A stretch of 64,000 nucleotides of DNA, taken from contig NW_020194691.1 in NCBI RefSeq assembly GCF_002865645.1, forward strand, positions 1,550,001-1,614,000, written 5' to 3'. The stretch comes from Hyaloscypha bicolor E (Eukaryota > Ascomycota > Leotiomycetes > Helotiales > Hyaloscyphaceae). A program made the translations under genes and the position numbers. The notes beneath the pieces are model-generated. The model saw nothing but the letters and a program-made list of their open reading frames with translations. It did not search any database and was not told the origin of the DNA. This document shows, in pieces, positions 34,251-44,004 of the stretch; the first letter of the stretch is position 1; the number at the start of each line of letters is the position of its first letter.

Positions 34251-37172
34251 TTGCAGCCATCAAAATCTCCTTTGTTTTCCATGAAGAATACCGATTCAAA
34301 TGGCTGTGAGAGACTTCTCAATTTTGCCGTCATAGAATTGAAAGCCCTCTCACTTCGAATTCAACAGGATAAAATCAAAATTCGTGGACGAAAACACGGA
34401 AAATTGGAAGCGATGGTTTCTCACCTCGATAACCCTGTCTTCCTCACCATTATACCTTACCTCGTGTACCTCTGGACTCTCTTCTGCCACACGTTTCCGA
34501 TCAACCGAATTAAAGGGCCCATAACATCAAAGCTTCTCCTCGGATATCTTCGATGGGTCACCAAAGTCTGGTGCATAGCAACTTTGGGCTACCTTGTCAT
34601 ATGCCTCGTCTTCGCACTCCTCACAGCCTCAACACCGTCCTCAAGACTTTCCCAGATACTCTCCGGGTTAACAGAGTGCACCCGCCGTTCCAACATCAAC
34701 AAATGCAATAGCCACCAATACGTATGCTCGTTGCTGCGGAAGGAGTGCTGGGCTCTAGCCATGTGTCTCTCGCAATCCAAACAACACGCTATCATATCTG
34801 AGATTCTCCTGGAGTGGATCTATCAATTTTGGAGCGGCTATTACTGGTTTATCCCGCTCGCCAGCTTGTACATACTCATCATCGCTAGGTTTCCTGGAGA
34901 TGTCGCTGCAAGTGGGTACGGATTTGGTGGTAGAACTTGTGTGCCTCACGGTCCTGATTCTCCAGATGCTGAAGCCATAGAGGAAGCAGTAGGCAACGAC
35001 CTCCATGTTCCTCCAACCCCGCCTACCCCACCTCCTCGTCGCCGGGTTCGTCTTACCCATCGCCAGGATCGTTCTCGCATTCAGGCTCGTTTTGCTCGTC
35101 AAGATGCGACTTTGAACGAGAATGTGGACATCGCACGACCGCAAGACCCAGCACAAGCACAAGCGTTGCGCAGCGCTGGTTTCCGAGCCATTCCACCGCC
35201 CGGTTTCGTGCACAACGATCTGAATCCCAACCCGGAAGGTCGACTTCGCGCCGCCGCTTACGAGCGGGATCACTTCAGACTCTTAGACGAAGCCGACAGG
35301 GCATTTCATATCTTTAGAATCGGGGGAATCACTGCAACTCCAAATCATCTGGCGGAACAAGGACTTGTCGAAACTCAGGATCCCCCATTCCATCCTCCAG
35401 AAGTCGATGAAGCTCGGGTCCCAGGGGCCGGTGTTCCCATTGCTGGTGAAGGAAGGCAAGCCTTGCTTCTGTCGCGGAGCGGTCATGCGGAATCGGCGGT
35501 TGACCCGAATCAGCCACGCCACCCTGTATATGCTTGGGATGCTATAGGTCTTCTGGTCCCAGACCCTACGCTTGAGCATCCCGATGCGTTCGTAGATCGT
35601 GCGGGTAGGCGATACAATATAGTAGTCCGCCGAACAGGAGCTACTGTACCTCTGGCCCGAGCTCGAGAAATCCTCGAAATCGTTGATGAGGATAAACAGG
35701 GTGGAGAGGATGCAGAGGGCGGAGGAAATCAAGAGGATAGAGAATATGAAACCGGTGACGAGACTGTAACAGATGATGGGGATCACAACGGAGGAGGCCC
35801 ATCGCCTCGAGAAATCGAAGATTCAACGGCCAGTGGCCCAAACTTCGGAGAAGAGCTTGCACATCAAATGGCTCCTATCCCAGCCCCCCGACGGCCACGA
35901 CCTATAACCACGGAGCTTCTGCAACAATATCGTCTCAACCTACTTGCTCATGAACCCCCTGTTCCGGAGTTCAATAGGCCTGTAGGCTCTATCGAGAGAC
36001 CTGCCGGAGACGCTCACCCGGAGCCAGGCGACTACTGGGCCGACAGTCGAGGCGCAAGATTCAGCATTACCCAACTCCGGGGCGATGATATTCAATTCCT
36101 CTCTCACGATGAAGTGACCCGGATCCTAAATGGACCTCCGCCGGGAGAGCAACCAGTTGGTGGCCCCCACTTTGAAATAGGCCCAGCCACCCGAGCTTGG
36201 TTCCAAACTCCCGCGGCCCAGGCACATTTTCTGGTTCAGAATGATATGCATCCGGTTGCTTTCGAGGAGTCTGCAGAAGGCGGACGCATCGAGACACTTC
36301 GGCCGCGCTTTCCTCAGGGAGATCTTGTGGCATATGATGAGGCAGGTTTTGCCGACCAACGCTTGGCTGCCTTCGTGATGCGTGACGAAACCTACATCAC
36401 ATTTCTAGTCGTGGATCATGTAGGCTATGCTGTGGATCCAGAAGAAGTACAAACTGCGCAGGACCTTCACAAGCTGTGGCGTCAGCGGGCTTTCGACGCG
36501 TTGCCATTTGTCGATAATTTCATAACCCACAACAATCTCTTTTCAACCACCTATCCTGATCCACAGCCTGCTAGGCCGCAGATGCCTCAAGGTGAGCTTC
36601 GACCAGAGCAAGGACGCCCGACGCACCTGCTGGATGATACCCAGACTCGGTATCTTGTCTATAGGCGCAATGGGGTACAAGACATGGTGCAACCTCAAGA
36701 GGTTCTGCGGCTCCAAGACGAATTCCTCCTGCGGCAGCTTCAACTGCGGCGAATTGACGCGATACCATATGTCTATAATTTCCTCACCTCAAACAACCTC
36801 TTTTCAGTCGCACATCCCGATCCGCCACTACGTGCCGGGCCCGAGATGCCCCACGGAGATCTTAGACTCATTGGAGAAGACCCGACGCACTTGCAAGATG
36901 AGACCGGGACCAGGTATCAAGTCTTCAGGCGACAAAATTACGAGCCCACAGCGATGGAGCTGAGCCTTGTGCCGAATGGCGAGGTTCTGCGGCTGCAAAC
37001 TGAATTTCTCCAAGTATACCAGCGGGCGAGACAAGATATCGAACCAGAGAATCGAGAGCAAGGTAACGGACCCGGGACTGCGAGTGATCGAGAATATCCA
37101 GCAAGTGCACCAGCGAATTGGGATGGCGAATCCGGGAGTACGGACGGTCAAGAATATGCAAGAACTTTATAG
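34251..37172 (+). CDS. Large three-helix membrane protein with repeated C-terminal modules (family A, long member)
   Basis: One uninterrupted frame of 973 aa. Start candidates are 34251, 34281 or 34413 (MVSHLDNPVF). The last lies directly before the first helix. Helices are at about 62-82, 107-127 and 195-213, and this region is paralogous to the 30160-31473 protein (LFCHTFPI, ECTRR loop, ECWALAMCL). After a proline/arginine-rich linker the cytosolic or lumenal part is very long and acidic. Its last 350 residues contain a module that recurs. Two copies begin AFDALPFVDNF and RIDAIPYVYNF, each followed by NNLFS, a PDP stretch, MP[QH]G[ED]LR, PTHL and a TRY segment. An older, diverged copy precedes them (FPQGDLVAYD...). 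No enzyme motif is seen. It is single-exon, unlike most neighbours. Confidence 0.78.
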   Translation: MQPSKSPLFSMKNTDSNGCERLLNFAVIELKALSLRIQQDKIKIRGRKHGKLEAMVSHLDNPVFLTIIPYLVYLWTLFCHTFPINRIKGPITSKLLLGYLRWVTKVWCIATLGYLVICLVFALLTASTPSSRLSQILSGLTECTRRSNINKCNSHQYVCSLLRKECWALAMCLSQSKQHAIISEILLEWIYQFWSGYYWFIPLASLYILIIARFPGDVAASGYGFGGRTCVPHGPDSPDAEAIEEAVGNDLHVPPTPPTPPPRRRVRLTHRQDRSRIQARFARQDATLNENVDIARPQDPAQAQALRSAGFRAIPPPGFVHNDLNPNPEGRLRAAAYERDHFRLLDEADRAFHIFRIGGITATPNHLAEQGLVETQDPPFHPPEVDEARVPGAGVPIAGEGRQALLLSRSGHAESAVDPNQPRHPVYAWDAIGLLVPDPTLEHPDAFVDRAGRRYNIVVRRTGATVPLARAREILEIVDEDKQGGEDAEGGGNQEDREYETGDETVTDDGDHNGGGPSPREIEDSTASGPNFGEELAHQMAPIPAPRRPRPITTELLQQYRLNLLAHEPPVPEFNRPVGSIERPAGDAHPEPGDYWADSRGARFSITQLRGDDIQFLSHDEVTRILNGPPPGEQPVGGPHFEIGPATRAWFQTPAAQAHFLVQNDMHPVAFEESAEGGRIETLRPRFPQGDLVAYDEAGFADQRLAAFVMRDETYITFLVVDHVGYAVDPEEVQTAQDLHKLWRQRAFDALPFVDNFITHNNLFSTTYPDPQPARPQMPQGELRPEQGRPTHLLDDTQTRYLVYRRNGVQDMVQPQEVLRLQDEFLLRQLQLRRIDAIPYVYNFLTSNNLFSVAHPDPPLRAGPEMPHGDLRLIGEDPTHLQDETGTRYQVFRRQNYEPTAMELSLVPNGEVLRLQTEFLQVYQRARQDIEPENREQGNGPGTASDREYPASAPANWDGESGSTDGQEYARTL

Positions 37173-37609
37173 AAGGGGAGACAGAGGGCCGTCGAACAAC
37201 AACAGCAAGAACGTACCTCAGATGACGAGGTCTGGTTGCCGAAGAATCGTCCATCCTTTATAAGAGGGTAATCGAATGTTTCTAGAGCAAGATACCTTAT
37301 CGTTAGCGTTTTCCCAAATTCCTCATTTCTTCTGGGTATCTTACCTCTCCTAAGATCGACAAAGAACACAAGAGTTGGACAATGACCCTTTGTTACCATT
37401 TAACCCATGAAAGCCAAACAGAGCCGCACATATCGTTCGCCAGAACAATGCCTTGTGCTATGTCCATAGTTAGCTCCATACAATCCATTCTTCTCGCAAA
37501 ACAACCTATTCCCTTCCCTCCTTAAATTCTTCCCCGTCCCCTGTTCCTATTCCCATCTCTCCAAGGCCAACTGAAACCCCCTGAATCTCACTAACATCAA
37601 CTCATCGCC
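37173..37609. other. Intergenic region upstream of the RING gene
   Basis: 437 bp. A pyrimidine/CA-rich leader runs from about 37,490 to the ATG at 37610. No other content is seen. Confidence 0.45.
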
Positions 37610-38671
37610 ATGACGTCAAACACACGCCTCATTTTCGACCCCCACGGCGCAAAATGCCACAAGCTCCTTACCTTCTACCGCCTCTGCGGCCACGTCGAGA
37701 CCTCCTACCTGCACACCTCCATGTGCGCACTCGCCATACGCTCTGGGCTCCAGCCCGGGCTCGCCGGGCTGACATTCTGCTGGTGTCCATTCCCACTATC
37801 AACCCACCTGACATACTGTGTCGGTAAGTGCAATGTCTGCCAGGAGACCGAAGAGCCAGGCGTGAATCGTGCTAACGAGCCGCATCGGAATGTACTGCGT
37901 GGCAGCCAAGCGAGCGTTAGCTGGACGAGGAGATCTTATACTGCGGAGAAGATACGGATGCTGGCTAAAAAGTGGAGGGGCTTGGTTAAAGAACAGGAAC
38001 GTATGGTAGATACGAGGACTGAGAGGCTGAAGGGGGTAAAGGAAGTGGAGCGTACGAGACGGGAGAGAGAATTGCAGTGGGAACGTGCGTGGGAGCAGCA
38101 TAAGAGAGAGACTGATCCAGACCACCAGGCGCCCATTATACATGGGGACGCGTTGTTTGAGAATGGGACTGCGGTAATCAGAACCTTCGAGCAGCGCCGA
38201 CGAGTAAAGATCCTAGATCTCACGGACGATTTTTCGAGACCACGCACAGAAGATGATCTGCTAGAGATAGCACCTAAAGTCACTCCCAAGGATGGCGATT
38301 GCAGTATTTGCATGAACAAACTTTTCGAGCCTTCGTTGTTTTCGGTCGACAATGCTGAAGACGCTGTGGTGCGCTTCCAGGGCGGTTGCAGACATGCTTT
38401 CCATCGCCAGTGTATCATCACACTGTTGATCACTGACAAGGCACAGTGTCCGACGTGCAGAGCTCTTCATAAATTTGTGCTTAAGAACGGGTTTGATGAC
38501 CCGAAATTCAGATGGATCTTGGAGAATCCTAGGGACACTTTGCCCGGACAAGTCGCTGAACATAGACTTTGGCAGGTATCAGGATATCTTCCTTTTGCAC
38601 AAGAGTTGGACGGTAAGGACTTCAAACCCTTTGATGTGGAGGACCGGTGGGGTGATCTTGAAGCCCGCTAA
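37610..38671 (+). CDS. RING-type zinc finger protein (probable E3 ubiquitin ligase)
   Basis: A single-exon, 353-aa protein. A C3H2C3 RING domain lies in the C-terminal half: CSICMNKLFE, then GGCRHAFHRQC and QCPTC. This gives the ordered ligands C-x2-C, C-x-H-x2-H-x2-C and C-x2-C, with an insertion of about 25 residues between the first two pairs. The family usually acts as E3 ubiquitin ligase. The N-terminus has a separate Cys/His-rich stretch (YRLCGHVETSYLHTSMC and CVGKCNVC) of unknown role. The middle is a basic helix rich in Arg, Lys and Glu. Substrate and location are unknown. The start ATG follows a fungal CA-rich leader. Confidence 0.85.
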   Translation: MTSNTRLIFDPHGAKCHKLLTFYRLCGHVETSYLHTSMCALAIRSGLQPGLAGLTFCWCPFPLSTHLTYCVGKCNVCQETEEPGVNRANEPHRNVLRGSQASVSWTRRSYTAEKIRMLAKKWRGLVKEQERMVDTRTERLKGVKEVERTRRERELQWERAWEQHKRETDPDHQAPIIHGDALFENGTAVIRTFEQRRRVKILDLTDDFSRPRTEDDLLEIAPKVTPKDGDCSICMNKLFEPSLFSVDNAEDAVVRFQGGCRHAFHRQCIITLLITDKAQCPTCRALHKFVLKNGFDDPKFRWILENPRDTLPGQVAEHRLWQVSGYLPFAQELDGKDFKPFDVEDRWGDLEAR

Positions 38672-39104
38672 TCTACTGGATCCAAGCTTTGTACTTCTGG
38701 TCGTGTACCTTTGCAATTGACCCAGTGATATGTATTATAATTAAAACATTTTGTACACTACAATATTTAAAATTCCAGTAAATCACTCTTAAATGGCAAT
38801 TGCTAGTGAGATTGCGAGAAGGTTAATGAATGCCAGGTAGAATTGGACGAAATCAAACTCGTAATTGGAAACTAAGAGGGACTGCGTCCAACAACAGGCC
38901 TCATTATCCTGTTGAGTATTGGAATTGCGTTGAAAATAAACTCGAGGATCTCGAAAGACAGCAAGGAGAAGTTAACGCAACAGAAAGTCCTTGAGGTAAA
39001 AGAAACACTCTTCGCAAACTTCAATCATTCCGTAACTGAACCGGAGTCTCGACTTCAACCGACTGTGTATATTGAAACAAACACGTGAAATAAAACCAAG
39101 AAGA
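38672..39104. other. Convergent intergenic region
   Basis: 433 bp between the RING gene (+) and the ankyrin/CorA gene (-). Nothing further is visible. Confidence 0.45.
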
Positions 39105-42100
39105 TCAACCTCCAGACTTGCCGTTCACTCCTTTCTCCGCATCAACAATTACCGTCTCTTTCACCACCTGCCTCCTCCAAAACGGGACTCTCTTCTTCGC
39201 CTGCTCCTTCTCCTCCGCAACCCCACTACTACTCGCATAATCGCCGTCGTTCTCCTCCCAACGCTTCTTCATATCTTTCTTCTGCCTCTCCCAGCGAATC
39301 TTGTGGAACCATTTCCAGTTGACGATGCGCTTCTCAAGTCGGACGATGACTTTGGTGATCGAGAGACGGGTTGTGTAGATGACCAGGAGCACCATTGGGA
39401 AGATGATTGCTATGGAGATGCCAAACATGTATTCGAAGACGAACTTCAAGTGCAAGTCTGAGGGAAACTCTACGATTCTGAGGCTGAAGATTGTGGCGAT
39501 AAGGGAGAGAGGAGCCTGGGTAAGTGATGTCAGTCAAATATTGGCAGACGAAAGGTGGTGATGCTCACGAAGATGATTGTCACGAGGGTGAACAAAACCA
39601 TGATATTCCCCTGTTGTTTGGTAGATTCTGCGGTCCAGCGTGCCGATCTGGCTTCAGAAACGTTTGCTTGCTTCTGCTTTAAGTCCAGGAGGTGAGTGAG
39701 CTGTGGTGATTAGCTCAAGCTTCTTTCACATATACCAAGCATTACTTACTGCTTTGTTGGCGTGCTCGGCCTGAACTTGAAGAGTTTTACGTCGTTTCTC
39801 CTGATCATCCACCATTTGATGCAACTTTCCAAAATGAAACGACGAACTGTATGGTGCCTCTTGGCCTGGTTTACTCGACCCTGTTGTTCCAGCATGGCTT
39901 CGTGGGGATTTTGGCGTGAAATCTTGGAACTCGCTCGGTTTAGCCATTGCTTGAGCAGCTTGTTCAAGTACAGTTCTCTGCGTTTCGAGAAGCACCAAAA
40001 GGATATGAAGTTCGTCTTGGATGTCTTTGACCTCTTTCAAGAGTTCAATCTCTTCATCAATGCTGTATAATGCCTGCGAATCGTTCGGTGCTTCAGGATC
40101 CTGGTGTGTCGAGCGCTTCTTCTTCGACTCTGCAGCGAATTTGTTGAAAACTTTCGTCTCTCTATCGGTCTTTTAAGCCGTTGTCAGCACGAATCGAGGC
40201 AACCGGAGCGTATTGGCCCTACCACTGAAGCAATGGCACTTTCATACACATCAAGAATCTGCATCACTCCGTATGGGGTGCGTCGTTTGCAAAATGTCTC
40301 GAGACATTTGTACACGATCAGCTGCGCAAGATCATACACTGACTCTAGCGGAGGTCTGTTGACGAAGGTCAAGTATTTATGAATGCTGTTCAAGACGTCT
40401 CTTGAGTCCTCTTCGCTGATCGCCTTTTCGTCATCACGACTCCACTAAAGGAAAGCGGTGTTAGTGTCTTCTTCATCCAGCAACAGCTTGGGGAGGGGAC
40501 TGCAGATTGAGGTTATACTAGAAGTAAGATGCAGAGCCCCAGAAAATAAAATGATAGGATGCTGGAGAGGGCTTAGGCTTATGCTTACATTCTGGGGAAA
40601 GCTTGTTATAATAGTATCTATGGTTACACTTGGTCAGCAGTGACACATATCACAGGTAGCTACACTGACTGTCATCCAAGATCCAACTAGATAACGGGGG
40701 AGTTAGCAATTGCTCAATCGGGATTGTTTCGGGAGAGGACATTGTCTTAGGTAAATCTTATGAAACAGTCGCAAAGAGGAAAGGGTTTCTCCTTACAGCC
40801 ACAATTGATCCACCATCATAACGAATCGCGGTTCTTTGTTCTCACTGCTTGGCGTGTTGCTAGGCAGCCTTGAGAGTCCAGATTGGATTGCCATTGGTGA
40901 TAGGCAATCTCCGGTATCATGACTTTCAAGGGAGGCATCTCGATGTTCAAAAGCTGGTCCGTCATCCCTGATATTGTCGAGATGAAAAGAGTAATCGTGT
41001 TCTTCGGCGGCGGGCATGGCGAAGTCGTACTCCTCCTCATCAACTGGTGCCTGATGATTGCGCTTCCAGACGTTATGATAATATCTGGTTATGACCTGGT
41101 CTTGATCGCGCTCCTTGGTATCCTCAAGCATGTGATAATAGAATTGATCAAGCGTGCGTCGAGGATGGACCGGCGGTTGATTGTAGAGGTAAGCACATAG
41201 CATCTTTTCGTTCTTGCTCCAATTTGGGTTCTCCTGTATGGCCTTCAAGTCCGGGATGCTTCTGTGTGACTGCTCGGGGCTGTCGAGGTTATCGAGATCG
41301 TTTTTTCGGCCCAGCCGAACTGTCTCCATTACATAATTCATCTCAGCCCTATTCTCTTCCGTTTCCCAATGGACGAAAGGTATGTGTAAAGCCAATGCAC
41401 TTGACAACCTTTGGGTTCCATCTCTATCCAGTGTCATGTTTCGACAGCTAGGTAAAGGGGGAGTCAGCAATTGCTTAATTGGGATTGTTTCGGGAGAGGA
41501 CATTGTCTTAGGAAAATCTCATGGAACAGTCATAAATAGGAAAGGGTTTCTCCCCCAACACCTACAATGCTCTTAGCGCACGAGACTGCGGGCGAGGTTC
41601 CAACGAAACTGGATGTGTGTGGTCTTGATGAACAATCTTGAAGGGCTCTCGAGAAAGAATCAAATCTCGCTTTCTCTGTTCATCTGGACTGCGCCGTTCG
41701 TAGATTCTGCGAATCAAATCCTCAGCCCATCCAAGATGATTAGCTGGAATGTGATACCATCTACAAGTTGCTAAAGAGGCGGCACCGGAACCTTTCGCAA
41801 TGGAGGCAACCCCCTGAGAACCGTACAAAAGTTCGTCGAGGGATGGCGAGGGCGAGACGATCCGATGGCCACCATTGGGACGGAAATCGAATTCAACGAC
41901 TGGAATCTCGAAGCCAAATCCCGGGAATCGGACATGTTTCTGCTGAGTTCCAATTTCCTTTTGAGGGTTTGGAAGAGGTAGATTTGCAAGTAGATTTTGT
42001 AAGGGGCCTGGAACCCATTCTCCTCTCTGCTGGGCGGCCCGTCGTTCATCATTCGTTTCCTCCACCTTCTCTTTGATAGTCTCGGCACTTCCAACAATCA

Positions 42101-43618
42101 ACCTGAAAAGGTGATCGACATCTTTCAACGCATCTCTGCTAGGAACCGGAGAGGATGATTGAGTCGGCTTTATATCCTCACCTGTGTTCTCCTCAGGCTC
42201 TGATGTCATTTCGGCACCTGCGAAAGTCTGAACCCGTTGAGAAGTTGTGTTCTCGTGATGATTAATCTGGGCCTCGCGATCGTATAGATGCCATCTTCCT
42301 AGTTCTAATTTCGCGATCCTCTCTTCGTCAGGCGACAACGGTTTTGCTTCATTGTTGAGCAAGATCCTCACGATGGAGTCGTGGCCTCTTGAAGCGGCAC
42401 AATATACAGCTGTTCTGTCCCTGGAATCTCGAGCATCAACGTCAAAATTACCCGACTCCAACAGCAAGTTGACAATTTCTTCACTCCCTTCTAATGTTGC
42501 AGTATGAAGAGGATTGCTGGATGTATCATCGATAGTCGGGTCGTCCGACAAGAGTTGCTCTACACGATTGACATCGCCATCCTTAATGGCAACTTGCAGA
42601 GCCGTTTCGTCTGGAGCATTCGGGGTTTTGACAGGGTGTGCCTGTGCATGATAGGCGTGGAAATCTCCATGGTCTCGTGTTTTTGACGATCTTCTGCGGC
42701 GGTTCTTGGGTCTGGATCTTCTCTTTTTCCTCGAAGTTCTTGGAATGCCATCCTCGTGCTCTTGTACAGCTGCTAAGTTAAATGAAGACGATGGATCCGG
42801 TGTGGAGCCAGAGGCCTGAGATGACCTGGAGATTCTTCTGCCGAGTACCTGTGCAATGGAAGGCCGCCTGAAAGAAGGCTGTGGTGATGCATTGCGCGGT
42901 CTTGCCAAATCGGCAGAATGATCCCGGATAGGCTCCTCGAAACCAATAGACCCGCGATGAGCACCTTCATTTGAGGTGCCGCTGTTCTTCCGATTCACGC
43001 TGAAAGCAAGAGTACCCGTGGTGTTTTCCGCAGATGGGCGACCCTCGAGGCTACGCGCCATGTCTGCGTAAGATCTGGTAAATGGTTGCGACATGGTCGA
43101 TGATTTGTGCAGCAGATGAGAGATCCGCCAATCACTGCTGTAGGCGACTATGATACGATTGAGTAAATCGTGATAATTGGTCTAAAGTTAGGTCTTATGG
43201 AAGCCTGTGTGCAACATTCTCATTTGAAGTCCTGGGGCGAAGAGCCTCATCCTCTGAAGCCTTGCAGATGCCCAACTACAGGCTCATCATCCATGCCAGC
43301 TGAACATACCTTGTGCCCCGCTTCATATCCAGAGCCTTCTCAATGGCATACTTCAGAACGGGGGGGTTTTCTTTCCCGTGCCGTGGATCTCGAATCTTTT
43401 GGGAGGGCTGCACAAAATGGCGTTCCAGCGATCCAATGACTGGAGCTGATACCGTCTTCGTGGAACGTGGGCACGACACTCTGTATTTGATTGGCAAACC
43501 TGGTACTCAGAGGCCTCGATGGTGTGCAGAGGAGTGTCTCTGACACATAAGGCTGAGTGGCTCTTGGTGGGATGTCCTGGTGGGGAGTTTGCCCTGTTGA
43601 GCGAGGTGTTGGAGGCAT
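39105..43618 (-). CDS. Ankyrin-repeat, CorA-like membrane protein
   Basis: A multi-exon fungal protein combining ankyrin repeats with a CorA-like (magnesium-transporter-like) C-terminus. Exons on the minus strand are 43507-43618, 43310-43445, 41566-43137, 40797-41447, 40670-40686, 40589-40617, 40223-40444, 39750-40169, 39569-39700 and 39105-39515. The sum is 3702 nt (1233 aa). Ankyrin repeats lie at about residues 260-350 (TALQVAIKDGDVNRVEQLL, HTATLEGSEEIVNLLLESG, DRTAVYCAASRGHDSIVRIL). The conserved HWETEENRAEMNYVMETV, HPRRTLDQFYYHML, VDQLWLWILDD and ITSFPQN blocks follow, then a long coiled coil and two C-terminal helices (MVLFTLVTIIFAPLSLIATIF; EYMFGISIAIIFPMVLLVIY). The GMN ion-selectivity motif is absent, so transport is unproven. 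Exons of 17 and 29 nt are notable. The two 5' exons are less certain; the protein may start at MSQPFTRS (43094). Confidence 0.85.
40687..40796 (-). repeat. Introner-like intron copy 1
   Basis: A 110-nt intron, GTAAGG to TCTAG, with a CTAAC branch site about 20 nt before the acceptor. About 106 nt align to the intron at 41448-41565 with roughly a dozen mismatches by eye. The shared core includes GACAATGTCCTCTCCCGAAA. Confidence 0.85.
41448..41565 (-). repeat. Introner-like intron copy 2
   Basis: A 118-nt intron, GTAGGT to CCTAG, with a CTGAC branch site in the same place. It differs from copy 1 by an 8-nt length difference near the donor and scattered substitutions. The 651-nt exon between the two copies is not duplicated. 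Confidence 0.85.
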
Positions 43619-43642
43619 TGTGAACGGACGAGCAGATATCAT

Positions 43643-44004
43643 GATAGACTCTGCGGAAGAAAGCAAGGAGTATGCGATCATATCATGCGGGAAGAATAGT
43701 ATCGCAATGAAAGAATGTAAAAGGATGAAGTCGCGATGGATGGGAGATGAGGTGTTGCAGTTAGGTTCGCTAGCGTCGGTTGAGATTGAAACACGCCACA
43801 CTTCACTTCAACTCAACTCGTTACTACTTTAAGCGACGTGAATATGAAGAAATAAATTGCGGCTAGAAGGTTACAGTGCTTTTATTGTTCGTAAACCGTG
43901 TTCGCTGATAAGAATACATCATTATATCTTCATATCCTGCCATCGTTGTTATGGATAGCCTCCAATCCGTCCCTGCGCCCTTTCCCGAGCCCGCTATAAT
44001 AAAA
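43643..44004. other. Intergenic region between the bZIP gene and the ankyrin/CorA gene
   Basis: Both genes are on the minus strand. This is the 3' UTR of the bZIP gene's downstream side and the promoter of the ankyrin/CorA gene. A frame continuing to 43801 is open but unsupported. Confidence 0.4.

Noticed and set aside
41448..41503. Continuation of the ankyrin/CorA exon through the intron (frame starting MSSPETIPIKQ)
   Set aside because: That peptide is the translation of the introner-like intron; splicing at 41448 restores the conserved run.
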